Positions 29,541 to 40,899 of a DNA stretch of 64,000 nucleotides are shown piece by piece (the first letter of the stretch is position 1; every line of letters starts with the position of its first letter). This stretch comes from Tupaia tana (Eukaryota; Chordata; Mammalia; Scandentia; Tupaiidae): contig JAKSZU010000016.1 of the NCBI GenBank assembly GCA_026018925.1, positions 1,612,001-1,676,000 of the forward strand. The letters run 5' to 3'. A model generated the notes under the pieces. The model was given only the letters and a program-made list of their open reading frames with translations, made no database searches and was not told the origin of the DNA. The position numbers were made by a program, and so were the translations under genes.

Positions 29541-30390
29541 ATCGAATTGAAAGGCCTTTCTTAAGGCCTTTTACCACACAGACACACAACATATAGCACA
29601 TGATAACACGTATGCATCCATACACACGGACACATGCGAACAAAAGCACTCATGTTTTCTGAAAAGTTTTGTCTCCTTTTTTAAAACTGAGGTGCTTAGA
29701 TGTTGAGATCCTTAGGTGCTAATCTTCTAGGCTTTGCTAAAAGTGTGAATACTCTCAGTGATATTGCTGTCAGCTCCTGCAGAGCTGAGAGTTTTCCATT
29801 GTAGCCCTCGGTTTCTCCAGCGAGTCAACCATGACCACAGAAGTTTCTAATTAGCATAAAGGCTAGAAAGTTTAACAGGACAGATTATAATATAGTTAGA
29901 AAAACGGTTTGTCATGGTGTGCCCTAGAATTTTTAGAGTTTTATTTACTTGGTCATTTTTAGACCAGGTTCCCCTTGTTTTCCATTTTTTATCAGGGCCA
30001 AGCCTATTGCAAAGGAAAATGAGCCTCCTCCTCTTTTAACAGTTCGAGGGCCAAACATTCCGGGTGAGAGAGGATGCCCCAGTGGGGAGGCTTGGAATTG
30101 AAGGATTTTCCCGTCTAGAAGGAGGGAAAGATAGATCATTTTTGGGTTCAAATTTAATGGAAGTGGCCATATTATCCGATGGAGATTCTCGGGACGGGGA
30201 GTCATGGGGCATGTGTTCTAACGAAGCTCCAGGACGAAAGGGCGGGGATGGGAATAGGCTCCCTGACCATAGCTTCTCTTTAGTGCCCGCCCTACCCGTG
30301 CCCAAACCTCGCGGTCTAACGTTCTCACTCAGGAGACCAGGGACGGTATGGCTGTCTGTTAGCAGTAGGAGACATAAAGCTTTAGGTTTT
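29541..30390. other. Unassigned; minus-strand frames possibly gag-like
   Basis: Two overlapping minus-strand frames of 86-89 codons occur at 30305-29945. They are Pro/Ser-rich and not recognised. Position between the two direct repeats is compatible with a degraded retroviral gag, but I see no diagnostic motif. Confidence 0.25.
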
Positions 30391-30564
30391 TTAAAAATTA
30401 ATTTATTTAATTCCGTTTGTTATTATTATTTTTAATTTGATCAGAGAGAGGCAGAGAGAGAGAGAAACGGAAAGCGAGAAAGCAAGCTCCCAGGTCCAGG
30501 ACTCAAATGTGGTCGGCCATGTGGGAATCCAGCACCTCTAACCACCGTGTGACCTGCTGGCCCC
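30391..30564 (-). mobile_element. SINE-B
   Basis: Direct repeat TAAAGCTTTAG on both sides (30374 and 30567). Confidence 0.9.
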
Positions 30565-30595
30565 AATAAAGCTTTAGTTTATTTTTTCCCTTCTC

Positions 30596-30760
30596 TTTTA
30601 AAAAATAATTATTTATTTAATTTATTCATTATTTTATTTTAATTTGACCAGAGAGCGAGAAGGAAAGTGAGAAAGCAAGCCACCATGTCCAGGACTCGAA
30701 CCGTGGTTAGCCACATGGGAGTGTCTAGCGCCTTAACCACCACACCACCTGCTGGTCCCC
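30596..30760 (-). mobile_element. SINE-B
   Basis: Inserted at the duplicated AGCTTTAGTTT site left by the previous copy. Confidence 0.9.
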
Positions 30761-31004
30761 AGCTTTAGTTTCTAAAGAGCATTGAGCAGTTGTAAGAAGC
30801 TGCTGTAAGGTTTTTAAAGAAAGCTTTTGGGGCCTGGTTAGTTTTTGCCCGGTGTTAGAAACCCCTCTCTGAAGCTACGAACGTCGGTCCTTTCCTCAAA
30901 GACCGAGTAGGGACTGTCCCTTACCTGGTGTAGTTCCCCAAGCAGATGGGCCCACGATGCTCTCTGGGTGTTCAGATTCCGTGGTGTCACGTCAGGTCAC
31001 CTCT
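30761..31004. other. Possible retroviral leader next to direct repeat copy 2
   Basis: On the minus strand a splice-donor-like CAGGTAAGGGA lies about 75 bases downstream of the repeat edge. No clear primer-binding site is seen. Confidence 0.25.
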
Positions 31005-31403
31005 TGTGACTGCTCTGTCTGGCGGTGACCTGAAGCAACAGGGAGCCCTGCTCAGACCTCGGGGTCAGAGGGAGAGGGAGGCCCCAAGGTGCTCCTGGCC
31101 AGCCCGCCCCCACCTCCTATTCACTGGGCAAAGGGGAAGTTCATTTTACAGACAGCTGCGTCTTGGAGGGTCAGGACGATAAGGCCATTCCTGGAGCAGG
31201 GTGGTGGCAGTAGATAAGGGGGGTGTGGCTGGGGACCCGAGGCGGGCAGCGCGCCCTGGAGCCTGGAGGCGCGTTCGTCAGCGCACACGCCCATGAGCCC
31301 ATGCCGTGGCCTCCCGACGATCCTGCAGGAGGGCAGGAGGGCAGGAGGGCGCGCATTCGCCGCTCCCGGCCGTCGTTCGTTCAGAGCTCGTAAACCCACG
31401 GCC
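31005..31403. repeat. Dispersed direct repeat, copy 2
   Basis: Matches 19627-20001; see that entry. The 11.4-kb spacing is close to a full ERV plus the insertions found between the copies. Confidence 0.7.
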
Positions 31404-31618
31404 CTCCGCTGCTCCCGGACAACAGAGCCCGCGCTCCGCAGGGCGGCCAGGCCACGACCCCTCCCCCGTCCACCAGGTCCCGGGCTCTTCACTTGTCCCC
31501 GGCTTGCTTCAGGCTGACCGGGCAGGAACTCGAACCACGTCGACCTGTGCACCCCGTCCTGGTGAGCAGCACAGTATCGCTGCGCCTCTGAGCTGGCCCC
31601 CGCAACTGGGAATTCTTT

Positions 31619-31867
31619 GGGGTTTTTTTGAGAGATTTTTGCTTTTGGGTGCCTGTTCTTTCCAGAGAGCCAGAGAGAGAGAAAGTGAGAAATTGCCCCC
31701 CAGGAAGGGACGGCCACACTGCAATCCCTCCTCCATTCACTGCTTGGGATCTTGGGCACACACGTTCACATGCGTGGTTTGAGTGTCAAGCTGTTGGGCC
31801 AGGACTTGAACCGCAGGCAGCCATGTGCGAGTCCAGTACCTTAACCACTACGCCACCTGCTGGCCCC
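31619..31867 (-). mobile_element. SINE-C
   Basis: Target duplication AACTGGGAATTCTT (31605) against AACTGGAAATTCTT (31868). Confidence 0.9.
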
Positions 31868-32617
31868 AACTGGAAATTCTTGAGGGAGCCCTCGTTGCTC
31901 TGTCTAACCCAGGAGGTTGGGGGAAGGTTCCAGATAGTGGCTCTCCAAGGGGGTGGTTTTGCCCTGCCCCACCCCCATGGCATGTCCGGAGACATCTCTG
32001 GCTGAGTCTGCGGTGTGCACGCGTGTGGGTGTTTACCAGAAATGCTGGCAAACCGCCTCCAATGCGCAGGGTAGCTCCCCACCAGTAAGAACAACCCGCT
32101 CCAAATTCAACAGTGGGAACCCCCACTCTCCTCCCCAGAAGGCCCGGCCAGAGCAGCCATGGGGACCCACCTGGGGGCCAGGAGGACCAGCCGTGGTGTC
32201 TGCAGCCTAGGAGGGAGCTGTGAGGGCCAGGCTGGCTTTGCTCGTAGGGCCCTGGCCGGCTGCTCCCAAGGCCAGTGGCAGGAGAGTGTCGGGCCAAGTT
32301 GAGGTGACCCTGTCCCCTGGGCTGTGGAGGAGAGGCCACAGGCGGGGCCCTGGTGGGATGTGGGGATCTGGCACTGCCCGGACTGGAAGAGCAGCCAGCC
32401 TGAGGCTGTCCAGGAGGGCAGGAACTGGCGTCCAGGGACGGGGCTCCGGCAAGTATCCGGGCAGCCAAGAGCCCACTGAGGGGCACACCAACATCACGTC
32501 CTTCCACAACACGTGGAATTCTCGCTGCGGCTTCCTTCTTCCCTCTTCATTGCTCCGCTAGGTCTAAACATGATTATTTAATGTAATTTATTATTATTGT
32601 TATGTTTTTAAAATTTG
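31868..32617. other. Unassigned sequence
   Basis: GC-rich, SINE-free. No exon recognised. Confidence 0.35.
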
Positions 32618-32838
32618 CGGGACCAGCAGATAGCGTCATGGTTTTGTCGCTGGACTCTGGGTCAAGTCCTGGACCTGGCAGCCTAAAACTCACACTGCGT
32701 GCGGGTGCGTGCCCAAAATCCCGAGAGGAGAAGAGAAGGGCTGCAGGGTGGCCATCCCTCCTGGGGGGTGATTTCTCACTTTCTGTCTCTCTCTCCAGTA
32801 AGTACATGCACCCTATAGCAAAAATCTCTCTCTAAAAA
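32618..32838 (+). mobile_element. SINE-A
   Basis: Short deletion in the head; ends CTATAGCAAAAATCTCTCTC. Confidence 0.87.
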
Positions 32839-34334
32839 GACTGAAAAGAAACTCCGTGTTTATTTTCCATCAGTTATTTCCAGTTGGCATGGAGCAGGGA
32901 CTGCAGCTGGCCGGGGTCCAGGGCTGCAGGGATCCCTGGGGCCCCACACGTGCCATCAGCTCAGCCTGTGGACCTCGGGTCGGCCGGGCAGCCGAGGAGC
33001 TGGGAGTCCTTCACCCACCGGCTCCCAGGCACAGTCCCCCCCCTCCTCCCCCCCCCCGCCACCGCACAGCCTTCCTAATACCAGTGCGGCCACCTGCCTG
33101 CCGCCCAGGGTCTCCGGGAGCAGCCAGCTCGCAGACTGTCCGTCTCACTGCCAGGCCGCCATTGCCTCTCCCCGGCGTCCCCCACACCGCACCCGGGCGA
33201 GCTCCCCGTTGTTTCACGGGTGGCAGCCCATATACCACAGAGTCTGCGTCGCACGGAGTGGTGGCAGACCTCTGTGAGAGGCTGTCGGTCGCCCTGGGGC
33301 CTGTGAGCACTGGCAGGGGCAGCTCCGGGGCCATGGGGATCTGCTGGGTGACGTTTGCAGGAGTGACCGGCAGCAGTAGGGCAGTGGACGTGGCCCTGCA
33401 GTGGGCAGGGCTGAGCGATCGGAGCCACGCCGAAGCCCCCTCAGGGCCTGTGTGCATTTGTGGTGTCCTGCTGTCCCACTGAGTCCCGGGTCAGGTGCCC
33501 CACCTCCTGCTGCAGGAACCCGACGTGCTCCTGCGCTTGCGGACCCCAGGGCTCGGACCCCTCAGGCTATTCCCTACATTCCCACGGGAGCCCTGCACAC
33601 CTCCGAGCCTCCCTGCAGCGGAACCCCTTCCTGCTGGAGTCTGCCAGTGGGGACACGGGGGTGGAGCTGCAGGCCCGGCAAGCAGCCAGTGGGGAGGGCC
33701 AGCGGGCAGCAACCCCTGTCACCTGGACTCAGGGCTGCCACCCAGCAAGCCCTCCCAGGGCCTGGCTCTCTGGGCTGTGCCTGGAGAGCGGGAAGGGAGA
33801 GGGGACAGGAAGGGAACAGGGGGACAACGTGGCTAGCGGGGAAAGGCCTGGCAGCTGCAGAGGCCATGCTGAGCAGAGTGAGGCAGAGGGCCTCAGGGTG
33901 GCCACATCCAGCCGGCTGTGGTCCAGCACGATGGGGCTGTCGGCGGTCACCCTCCTCCCGCACCTCACTCCTGCAGTCAGGGGGCGTGTGGGGGGCAGGG
34001 GTGTGTGTGTGTGTGTGAGGAGGAGTGTGGGGGGCAGGAGGAGTGGCAGCTCGGTGTCTCTGAGAGTGGGTGGGCTTTAGCCTGGGAAGTCCTAATGTTT
34101 TCCATAAAGGTCACCTGGCTGAGTCAGGGTGGCACAGTCAGCCTAGGCGGGGCCACCATCCCGGCTCACCTTCTGGAACCCCTAGCCCCAGCCCAACACC
34201 CAGGAAATCTGTCACCTCCTTTTCCAGACCCCTGGGCGCAGCCATCCCAGAGATCCCGAGGCACTGTAGGAATCAAAATCATGCAACCAGTCTGCCCAGA
34301 ATTCTCACGGCACATTCCTAGCCTGATGCTCTGA
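32839..34334. other. 1.5 kb of SINE-free GC-rich sequence
   Basis: The longest SINE-free stretch upstream of HDHD5 apart from the proviruses. Contains a C-rich tract at about 33030-33060 and a (GT) run at about 34000. Open frames on both strands match nothing known to me. Low SINE density may mark a functional element, or chance. Confidence 0.35.
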
Positions 34335-34512
34335 AAATAATTACTTATTTAATTTACCATTATTACTTTAAAATTTGTTATAGGACATGTGTGCTCACCA
34401 GACAGAGAGAGAGAGAGAAAGTGAAAAAGTAAGCTGTCAGGTCCAGGAGTCAAACTGTAGTCATCCACGTGGGAGTCCAGTGCCCTAACCACCACGTTAC
34501 CTGTTGGCCCCT
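34335..34512 (-). mobile_element. SINE-B
   Basis: Keeps a GTTATAGGACATGTG box; ends TTACCTGTTGGCCCC. Confidence 0.8.
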
Positions 34513-34537
34513 GACATTTTTTTTAAAAGAATTATTT

Positions 34538-34675
34538 GTGGGGCTGGCAGGTGGCGTGGTGGTTAAAGGCGCTGGACTCCTACATGGCTGACCGTGGTTT
34601 GAGTCCCAGACCTGGTGGCTTGCTCTGTCTGTCAAAATTGAAAAGTAATTATAATAAATAAATAATTTTTAAAAG
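34538..34675 (+). mobile_element. SINE-B
   Basis: GGGGCTGGCAGGTGGCGTGG head; TC tract almost lost. Confidence 0.85.
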
Positions 34676-34825
34676 AATTGTTTCACTTTATTATTATTAT
34701 TATTTAATTTGACCAGAGAGAGACAAAGAGAGAAAGAGAGAGGGAAAGTGAGAAAGCAAGCTGCCAGGTTTGGGACTCGAACCACATGGAGTCCAACACC
34801 TCAACCACCACACCACCTGCTTCCC
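34676..34825 (-). mobile_element. SINE-B
   Basis: Abuts the previous copy tail to tail; ends CACCTGCTTCCC. Confidence 0.85.
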
Positions 34826-34877
34826 TGACTTCTTTTTTTCTTATCTAAGCTTCTTTCTTTCATGAGCGAGAGAAACA

Positions 34878-34889
34878 TAGACACACACA

Positions 34890-34922
<33 letters not shown>

Positions 34923-34948
34923 GGCCCCCGACAGGGTTCCTACACAGA

Positions 34949-34985
<37 letters not shown>

Positions 34986-35010
34986 CCCCCGACAGGGTTC
35001 CTACACAGAG

Positions 35011-35050
<40 letters not shown>

Positions 35051-35076
35051 CCCCCGACAGGGTTCCTACACTCCGT
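34878..35076. repeat. Compound (CA)n minisatellite, three units
   Basis: Long (CA) runs are separated by CGGCCCCCGACAGGGTTCCT followed by ACAC. The ~62-bp block is present three times, almost identical. Confidence 0.95.
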
Positions 35077-35371
35077 CTATCTACCTCACCATCAGCCGGT
35101 CTGGATGCACGGCACACATGTGCTGGTGTACTAAGGACAGACACACACCCAGAGCTTTCCCATGTGGGCCGGCCCTGAAGAAGACGGTTTCACTGCTGCC
35201 TCGCTGCTGCCTCGCCCCTGCCGCGTGCCCACCCCCAGGCCTGCCTTGTGCTCAGCAGGGAAGGCAGAGGGCCTGAGAGCGCCAGGACCTGCGCTGGGAA
35301 CCGGTGAGGTGCGAGGTCGGGCACTGGCGCCCCCTGGCTTTCTCCCTCCTCCCCACCTGCAATGCGCTTTC

Positions 35372-35607
35372 TGCATGGCGTAGGAGTTACATTGCTGGGC
35401 TTCCACGTGGCTGATTGTGGCTTGAGTCCTGGACCTGGCGGCTTGAAAATCATGCGAGGCGTGTGTGCGTGCATGCCCACACCCTGGGAGGAGAATGGAG
35501 AAGGGATTGTGGGGTGGCCATCCCACTCGGGGGTGATTTCTCACTTTCTCTCTCACTGTCTGTCTCTCAGGTGGGCACATGCACCTAAGGCATAAAGCTC
35601 TCAAATA
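35372..35607 (+). mobile_element. SINE-A/C, diverged head
   Basis: GCGTAGGAGTTACATTGCTG head; ends TAAGGCATAAAGCTCTC. Confidence 0.8.
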
Positions 35608-35782
35608 CAGAGGAGTTGCTCATTTATCCCCTGGAGCGAGCTATTTCTGCATCGGAGTCCTGATCTCCCTGCGTCTCTTTGCCTCCAGGGCTCTGGCTGT
35701 CCCAGAGGAAAGTTTCTGGAGGTGACGACAGAGGTGGCCTAGTATGGGACTTTAAGCACAGATCAATAAATAGTGCCCCTCA

Positions 35783-36016
35783 GGGCCAGCAGGTGGTGTG
35801 GTGGTCAGGGTGCCGGATCCCATGTGGTTCACTGCACAGGTCAAGCCCTGGCCCTGGTGACTTGAGTGACACTGGGTGTGTGTGCACGCACGCCCAGAAT
35901 CCCGAGAGGAACATGGAGGAGAAGGGATTGCGGCGAGGCCATCCCCTTGGGGGGCGAGTTCAAGCCTCCCCACCCCCACGTGAGTGATGTACTCTACAGC
36001 AAATAAATAAATAAAG
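35783..36016 (+). mobile_element. SINE-C
   Basis: GGGCCAGCAGGTGGTGTGGT head; tail CTACAGCAAATAAATAAATA. Confidence 0.87.
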
Positions 36017-36470
36017 CCCTTCGCTTTCCTGCTTACATCTAAATCATTGAAAGACAGACACGGGAAGATGGAGACGAACACGCTGGCTTTATTACCATGA
36101 AGGACACGGTGAGCATGGCTTTTCTGGGAGACGGAAAGGGCTTGTGGACGCCCCGAGTGCTGCTTAGTGCCCAGGGGACTCCGGCACCGGTGTGAGCCTC
36201 CTCTCCGGCAGCGCATGCAGGGCGGGCAGGACACACGTCCCACCGAGGGCCGGCTCCCAGAGGGCCTGGGCTGGGCTGTGCGCTGCTCTCCCTGCGGAGC
36301 TCCCGCCCCAAGCCCCAGGGAGCCATCTCTCTTGCTCAGGGGGAGTCGGACCAGGAGCACTGCAGACAGCTCCCTTTCCAAGGGACCGAGTAAGAAGTGC
36401 GTGCTCCTGCAGAGATCAGTTTCACCTCCCAGAGTGCTCGCTTGGCCACACTAGTGGGATCTGGAGAAAG
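36017..36470. other. Unassigned sequence with minus-strand AATAAA
   Basis: SINE-free. A minus-strand AATAAA at 36088-36093 is followed by a GTGTTCGTCTCC-like downstream element. No exon recognised. Confidence 0.35.
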
Positions 36471-36501
<31 letters not shown>

Positions 36502-36506
36502 CACAC

Positions 36507-36548
<42 letters not shown>
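36471..36548. repeat. (GT)n(GA)n microsatellite
   Basis: A (GT) run of about 25 bases, a short break, then about 38 bases of (GA). Confidence 0.95.
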
Positions 36549-36551
<3 letters not shown>

Positions 36552-36640
36552 TCCGACAGTTCCTTCAGTTACCTCCAGCCAGGCCAGGCCCACCCCCCTC
36601 CCTGTTGCCTATTACCCATTTTCCACACTCTTTGTTTTTT

Positions 36641-36906
36641 TTTTTTTCCTTTTTTTGGAGAGGTTTTTGCTATAGGGTGCGTGCGCTCACCAGGAAGACA
36701 GAGAGAGACAGAGAGACAGAAAGCGAGAAATCACCCCCCAGGGGGGATGGCCACACCGCAATCCCTTCTCCTCCACTCTCCTCTCGGGATCTTGGGCACG
36801 CATGCACATGTGCCCAGTGTGAGTTTAAGCCACCGGGTCCAGGACTTGAACCATGGTCAACTACACGGGAGCCCAGCGACACAGCCATTACGCCAAGTGC
36901 TGGCCC
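36641..36906 (-). mobile_element. SINE-A
   Basis: Near consensus; ends CCAAGTGCTGGCCCCAA. Confidence 0.92.
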
Positions 36907-36907
36907 C

Positions 36908-37144
36908 AATTTTATTTTATTTTAAATTTGCTACAAGGAGTGTGTGCTTGACAGAGAGACAGAGGGACAGTGAGAAAGCACCCCGGGGACGGCTGTGTTG
37001 CAATCCCTTCTCCATCCTCCCTTTGGGGTTTTGGGCACATGTGTACACGTGCCTAGTATTTTTCAAGCCCCTTAGTACGGATTTGAACTGCACAGTTGGC
37101 ACGCGGGATCCAGCTGCCTTAGTCAACATGCACCAGCTGGCCCG
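36908..37144 (-). mobile_element. SINE-C
   Basis: AAATTTGCTACAAGGAGTGT start; ends GCACCAGCTGGCCCGGG. Confidence 0.82.
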
Positions 37145-37246
37145 GGCCTTTCACTCTGATCTGCCTCCTATGGGTACGAGTCAGGGAGTGCCAACTTCCT
37201 CCTGATATCTTTCCTTTCTTTTTTCAGTGATAGAGAGAGGTAGTTT

Positions 37247-37490
37247 TTTCTTTTTTTAAGTTTTTTGCCATAGGGTGTGTGCACTCACCATAGAGCAACA
37301 GAGAGAGGAAAAGTGAGAAATCACCCCCGGGGGTACGGCCATGCCACAGTTCCTACTCCATTCTTTTCTTGGGATTTTGGGCATACACACATGCAACGTG
37401 TCCGGCATGGATTTCAAGCCACCAGGTCCAGGACTCGAACCGTCATCGGCCATGTGGGAGACCAGTGCCTTAACCACCACCTGCTGGCCC
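37247..37490 (-). mobile_element. SINE-C
   Basis: GTTTTTTGCCATAGGGTGTG start; part of the head is lost before CACCTGCTGGCCC. Confidence 0.87.
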
Positions 37491-37587
37491 TGAGACAGGT
37501 ATTTTTGACAGGGTCTTGCACATGGCAATCCCTCTGCCCTAGTCTTACCGTTAGCTAGGACCACAGGCAGTGTGCATGGTGGCTCTT

Positions 37588-37832
37588 TTTTTATTATTTT
37601 TTTTGAGAGGTTTTTGCTATAGGGTACGTGCACTAGCCAGAAAGATAGAGAGAGACAGAGAGAAATCACCCCCAAAGGGGATGGCCATGCCGCAATCCCT
37701 TCTCCTCCATTCTCCTCTAGGGATCTTGGGCACACGTGCCCAGCATGAGTTTAAGCCACCAGGTCCAGGACTCGAACTGCAGTTGACTGCATGTGAGTCC
37801 AGCAATGTAGCCATTACACCATCTGCTGGTCC
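37588..37832 (-). mobile_element. SINE-A
   Basis: GAGAGGTTTTTGCTATAGGG start; small deletions in the body; ends CATCTGCTGGTCCC. Confidence 0.9.
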
Positions 37833-37876
37833 CTTCTCAGCTCACTTCTGATTCTTGCCAGGAATGGTTGCTTTCT

Positions 37877-38140
37877 TTTCTTTTTTTTTAGAGAGGTTTT
37901 TGCTATAGGGCACGTGTGCTCGTCAGAAAGACAGGGAGAGACAGAGAGACAGAAAGTGAGAAATCACCCCCCAGGGGCGATGGCCACGCTGCAATCCCTT
38001 CTCCTCCGTTCTCCTCTCAAGATCTTGGGCACGCACGCACATGTGTCTGGCGTGAGTTTAAGCCACCAGGTCCGGGACTTGAACTGCGGTCGACTACATG
38101 GGAGTTTAGCTACATAGCCATTACTCTAACTGCCGGTCCC
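37877..38140 (-). mobile_element. SINE-A
   Basis: Direct repeat GAATGGTTGCTTTCT against GAAATGGCTGCTTTCT (37862 and 38142). Confidence 0.92.
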
Positions 38141-38582
38141 AGAAATGGCTGCTTTCTAGAGAGGACGGAAAACAAGGTGGGTCCAGGAGAGAAATATGGA
38201 CAACTCCAGATAATGGGGCCCACACTGCGGCCTCAGGACCCCAGTGGAGCTGGCCATGTGGGTGTGGCTGGGAGGCTGGGAGCGAAGAGCTGGGAGCATC
38301 CTGCTCCGGGACGGGTGGGCTTGGGCGTCAGCACCGACGGCTCCAGAGTCTGCTCTGACCCTACGGTGGGCACCCCCAAGTGCAAAAGCGGCCTCCGCAG
38401 GACCTGGGACTGAGCACAACTGCACGCTGGAACCCGGGGCGGGCCCCTCCAGTCCTCCAGTGTCTCCGACCTGTGCTTAAGTCTGAGACCCCCAACTAGA
38501 GACCTTGCCCTCTGAACCAGACGGGAGGTAGGAGCCAGCGCGCAGGAAGCTGCAGGGGCGAGTAAGTTTGGGAAAAAAATTA
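38141..38582. other. Unassigned sequence
   Basis: No gene or repeat recognised. Confidence 0.35.
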
Positions 38583-38757
38583 TTTTTAAAGATTTATTTT
38601 TAAATTTTTATTTATTATCATTATTCTTCAATTTTTGATCAGGGAGAGACAGATAGAAAGGGAGAGGGAGAAAGCAAGCCGCCAGGTTCGGGACTTGAAC
38701 CACGGTTGGCCATGTGGGAGTCCAGTGCCTCAACCACCATGCCACCTGCCGGCCCCT
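38583..38757 (-). mobile_element. SINE-B
   Basis: GGAAAAAAATT occurs on both sides (38570 and 38758). Confidence 0.9.
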
Positions 38758-38982
38758 GGAAAAAAAATTTTTTAAAAAATGTCAGCATGAACAAGCCCAC
38801 AAGTATCATGTGATTGCCAGCCCCTCCTAGTTAGTCGGCACACACAGGCCATTTCACAAGAGCAGAGGGCACAGACAGCAGGGCTGAACGCCGAGAGCTG
38901 CTGGCGTAACAGCTGGGGGACAGCCACGTTCGCCCAAGGGAACAGAGCAAATTGCGTGAACCTGAGTATAAGAGTACATCCT

Positions 38983-39214
38983 TTTTTTTTTTTTTTTTTT
39001 TTTTTTAAGAGAGATTTTTGCTATGGGAGGCATGTGCTCACTAGAGAGACAGAAAGCGAGAAATCACCCCCCAGTGGGGACGGCCACACTGCAATCCCTT
39101 CTCCTCCATTCTCCTCTTGGGCATGCACGTACACATGCCCTGTGTGAGTTTCAAGTCACCAGGTCTGGGATTCGAACCATGGTTGACGTAAGCCTTATGC
39201 CATCTGCTGGTTCC
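38983..39214 (-). mobile_element. SINE-A
   Basis: T26 tract; flanked by AAGAGTACATC and AAAAGAACATC. Confidence 0.88.
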
Positions 39215-39445
39215 TGTAAAAGAACATCTTAACCCAAGAGTGCTCTCACGTGGCTGGCAGACATACTCCAGATGTGCGGCGACAGGGCAGGGTCTGTCTC
39301 TAACTTAGACCAGAGAGCCGGAACGTGTAGTGCTCATTCAGGACCAGCCCAGGAAGCGCGTTTGTGGAGTCCATGCTCAGGGCAGATGGCAACGGAGAGG
39401 CCACACAAAGCAACGTGAGTATCCACGTTCCTGCAGGTTTCATTT

Positions 39446-39687
39446 CTTTTTTGAGAGTCTTTTGCTATAGGGTGCGTGTGTTTGCCTGAGAGACAGAGAG
39501 ATAGGAAGTGAGAAATCACCCCTGGGGGCGGGGAGGATGGCCATGCTGCAATCCTGTCTCCTCTCAGGGTTTTGGGCACACTTGCACATGCGCCTGGCAT
39601 GATTTTAAGCTGCCGGGTCTGGGACTTGAACCATGGATGACTGCATGGGAGTCCAGCAACACAACCATGATGCCATCTGCTGGCCCC
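39446..39687 (-). mobile_element. SINE-A
   Basis: GAGAGTCTTTTGCTATAGGG start; ends CATCTGCTGGCCCC. Confidence 0.9.
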
Positions 39688-39714
39688 AAATTTAATTTCT
39701 TTAAGTGAGAAGGA

Positions 39715-39807
39715 CTGGGCTGGTCTGTGGCCTAGTAGTTAAGGGTGTTGGATCCCAAATGACTGTGGTTCAGTCCTAGTCCTGATGGCTGAAAATCACA
39801 GCAAGGT
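39715..39807 (+). mobile_element. SINE head fragment
   Basis: GGTCTGTGGCCTAGTAGTTA then a decayed B box; cut by the next insertion. Confidence 0.65.
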
Positions 39808-39972
39808 GCCGGTAGGTGGCGTGGTGGTTAAGGCGCTGGACTCCAAAATGGTCGATCATGGTTTGAGTCCCGGACCTGGCAGCTTGCTTTCTCACTTTCC
39901 CTCTCCTCCTCTCTCTCTGTCTCTCTCTGGTGAGCACGTGTGCTCTATAGCAAATTAAAATAAAAAAAAAAC
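39808..39972 (+). mobile_element. SINE-B with CTATAGCAAATTAAAA tail
   Basis: Combines a B-type head with the CTATAGCAAA box of the long type, an intermediate form. Confidence 0.85.
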
Positions 39973-40029
39973 TTTAAAAATTATTTAATTTTATGTGTTA
40001 TTATTTAATTTTATTTTAAAAATTTGACT

Positions 40030-40060
<31 letters not shown>

Positions 40061-40158
40061 AAGGAAAGTGAGAAAGCAAGCTGCCAGGTCTGGGATGTGA
40101 ACCACAGTTGGCCACATGGTAGTCCAATGCCTCAACCACCACACCATCTGCTGGCTCC
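39973..40158 (-). mobile_element. SINE-B
   Basis: AATTTGACTAGAGAGAGAGA start; ends CATCTGCTGGCTCC. Confidence 0.85.
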
Positions 40159-40504
40159 AAAAAATAATCTTAAAAACAAGGAAAAAAAAGAAAAGAAAAG
40201 AACAGCAGGTGCGTATACCTCAGAGGATGGCAGAATGGAGAAGCTCTGCATCTCTAGTGAGAGCACATGTCCTCGGGATTAAAGAAAGTGGAAAGGACTA
40301 GCCATTAGATTTCTTCTCAGAGGACAGTCCTTACCCTTTCCTGGTTTAAGAACCCAAGAGCCCATGAAGACTCCCCAGTGCACCCGCACATACACACAGA
40401 GGACTTGCTATGGCACTCAGGTTGGAACATCCTGGCTGCACCTTCCCGTCACCTCTCCTGAAAACCAACCAGTCAACCAACAAGCAAAACGTCCAGCCAT
40501 TTCT

Positions 40505-40751
40505 TCCTTTTTTAGGTGTTTGCCATAGGGCATGTGTGCTCGCCAGAGAGAGACAGAGAGGGAAAGTGAGAAAGCACCCCCAGGGGGGATGGCCACACCA
40601 CAATCTCGTCTTCCATTTTCCTTCTGTGATTTTGGGCACACACGCACACATGCACCCTGGGTGATTTTCAAGCCTCTGGGTCTGGAACTCAAACCACAGT
40701 CAGCCAGGTGGGAATCCAGTGCCTCAGCCAACACGCCACCTGCTGGCCCCA
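40505..40751 (-). mobile_element. SINE-C
   Basis: Flanked by CAGCCATTTCTT and AGCCCATTTCTT. Confidence 0.88.
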
Positions 40752-40899
40752 GCCCATTTCTTATTCCTGCATAGATGGCTGCTGTTTCATGGTATTCAGT
40801 GCAAGGCAGACTCAGGTAGGACACACACCTGACCGAGGCTGCAAACCCTTGAAGATGGAACCGTACCAAGCACGATGCAGTCCTGATTACCAAGTGTAG

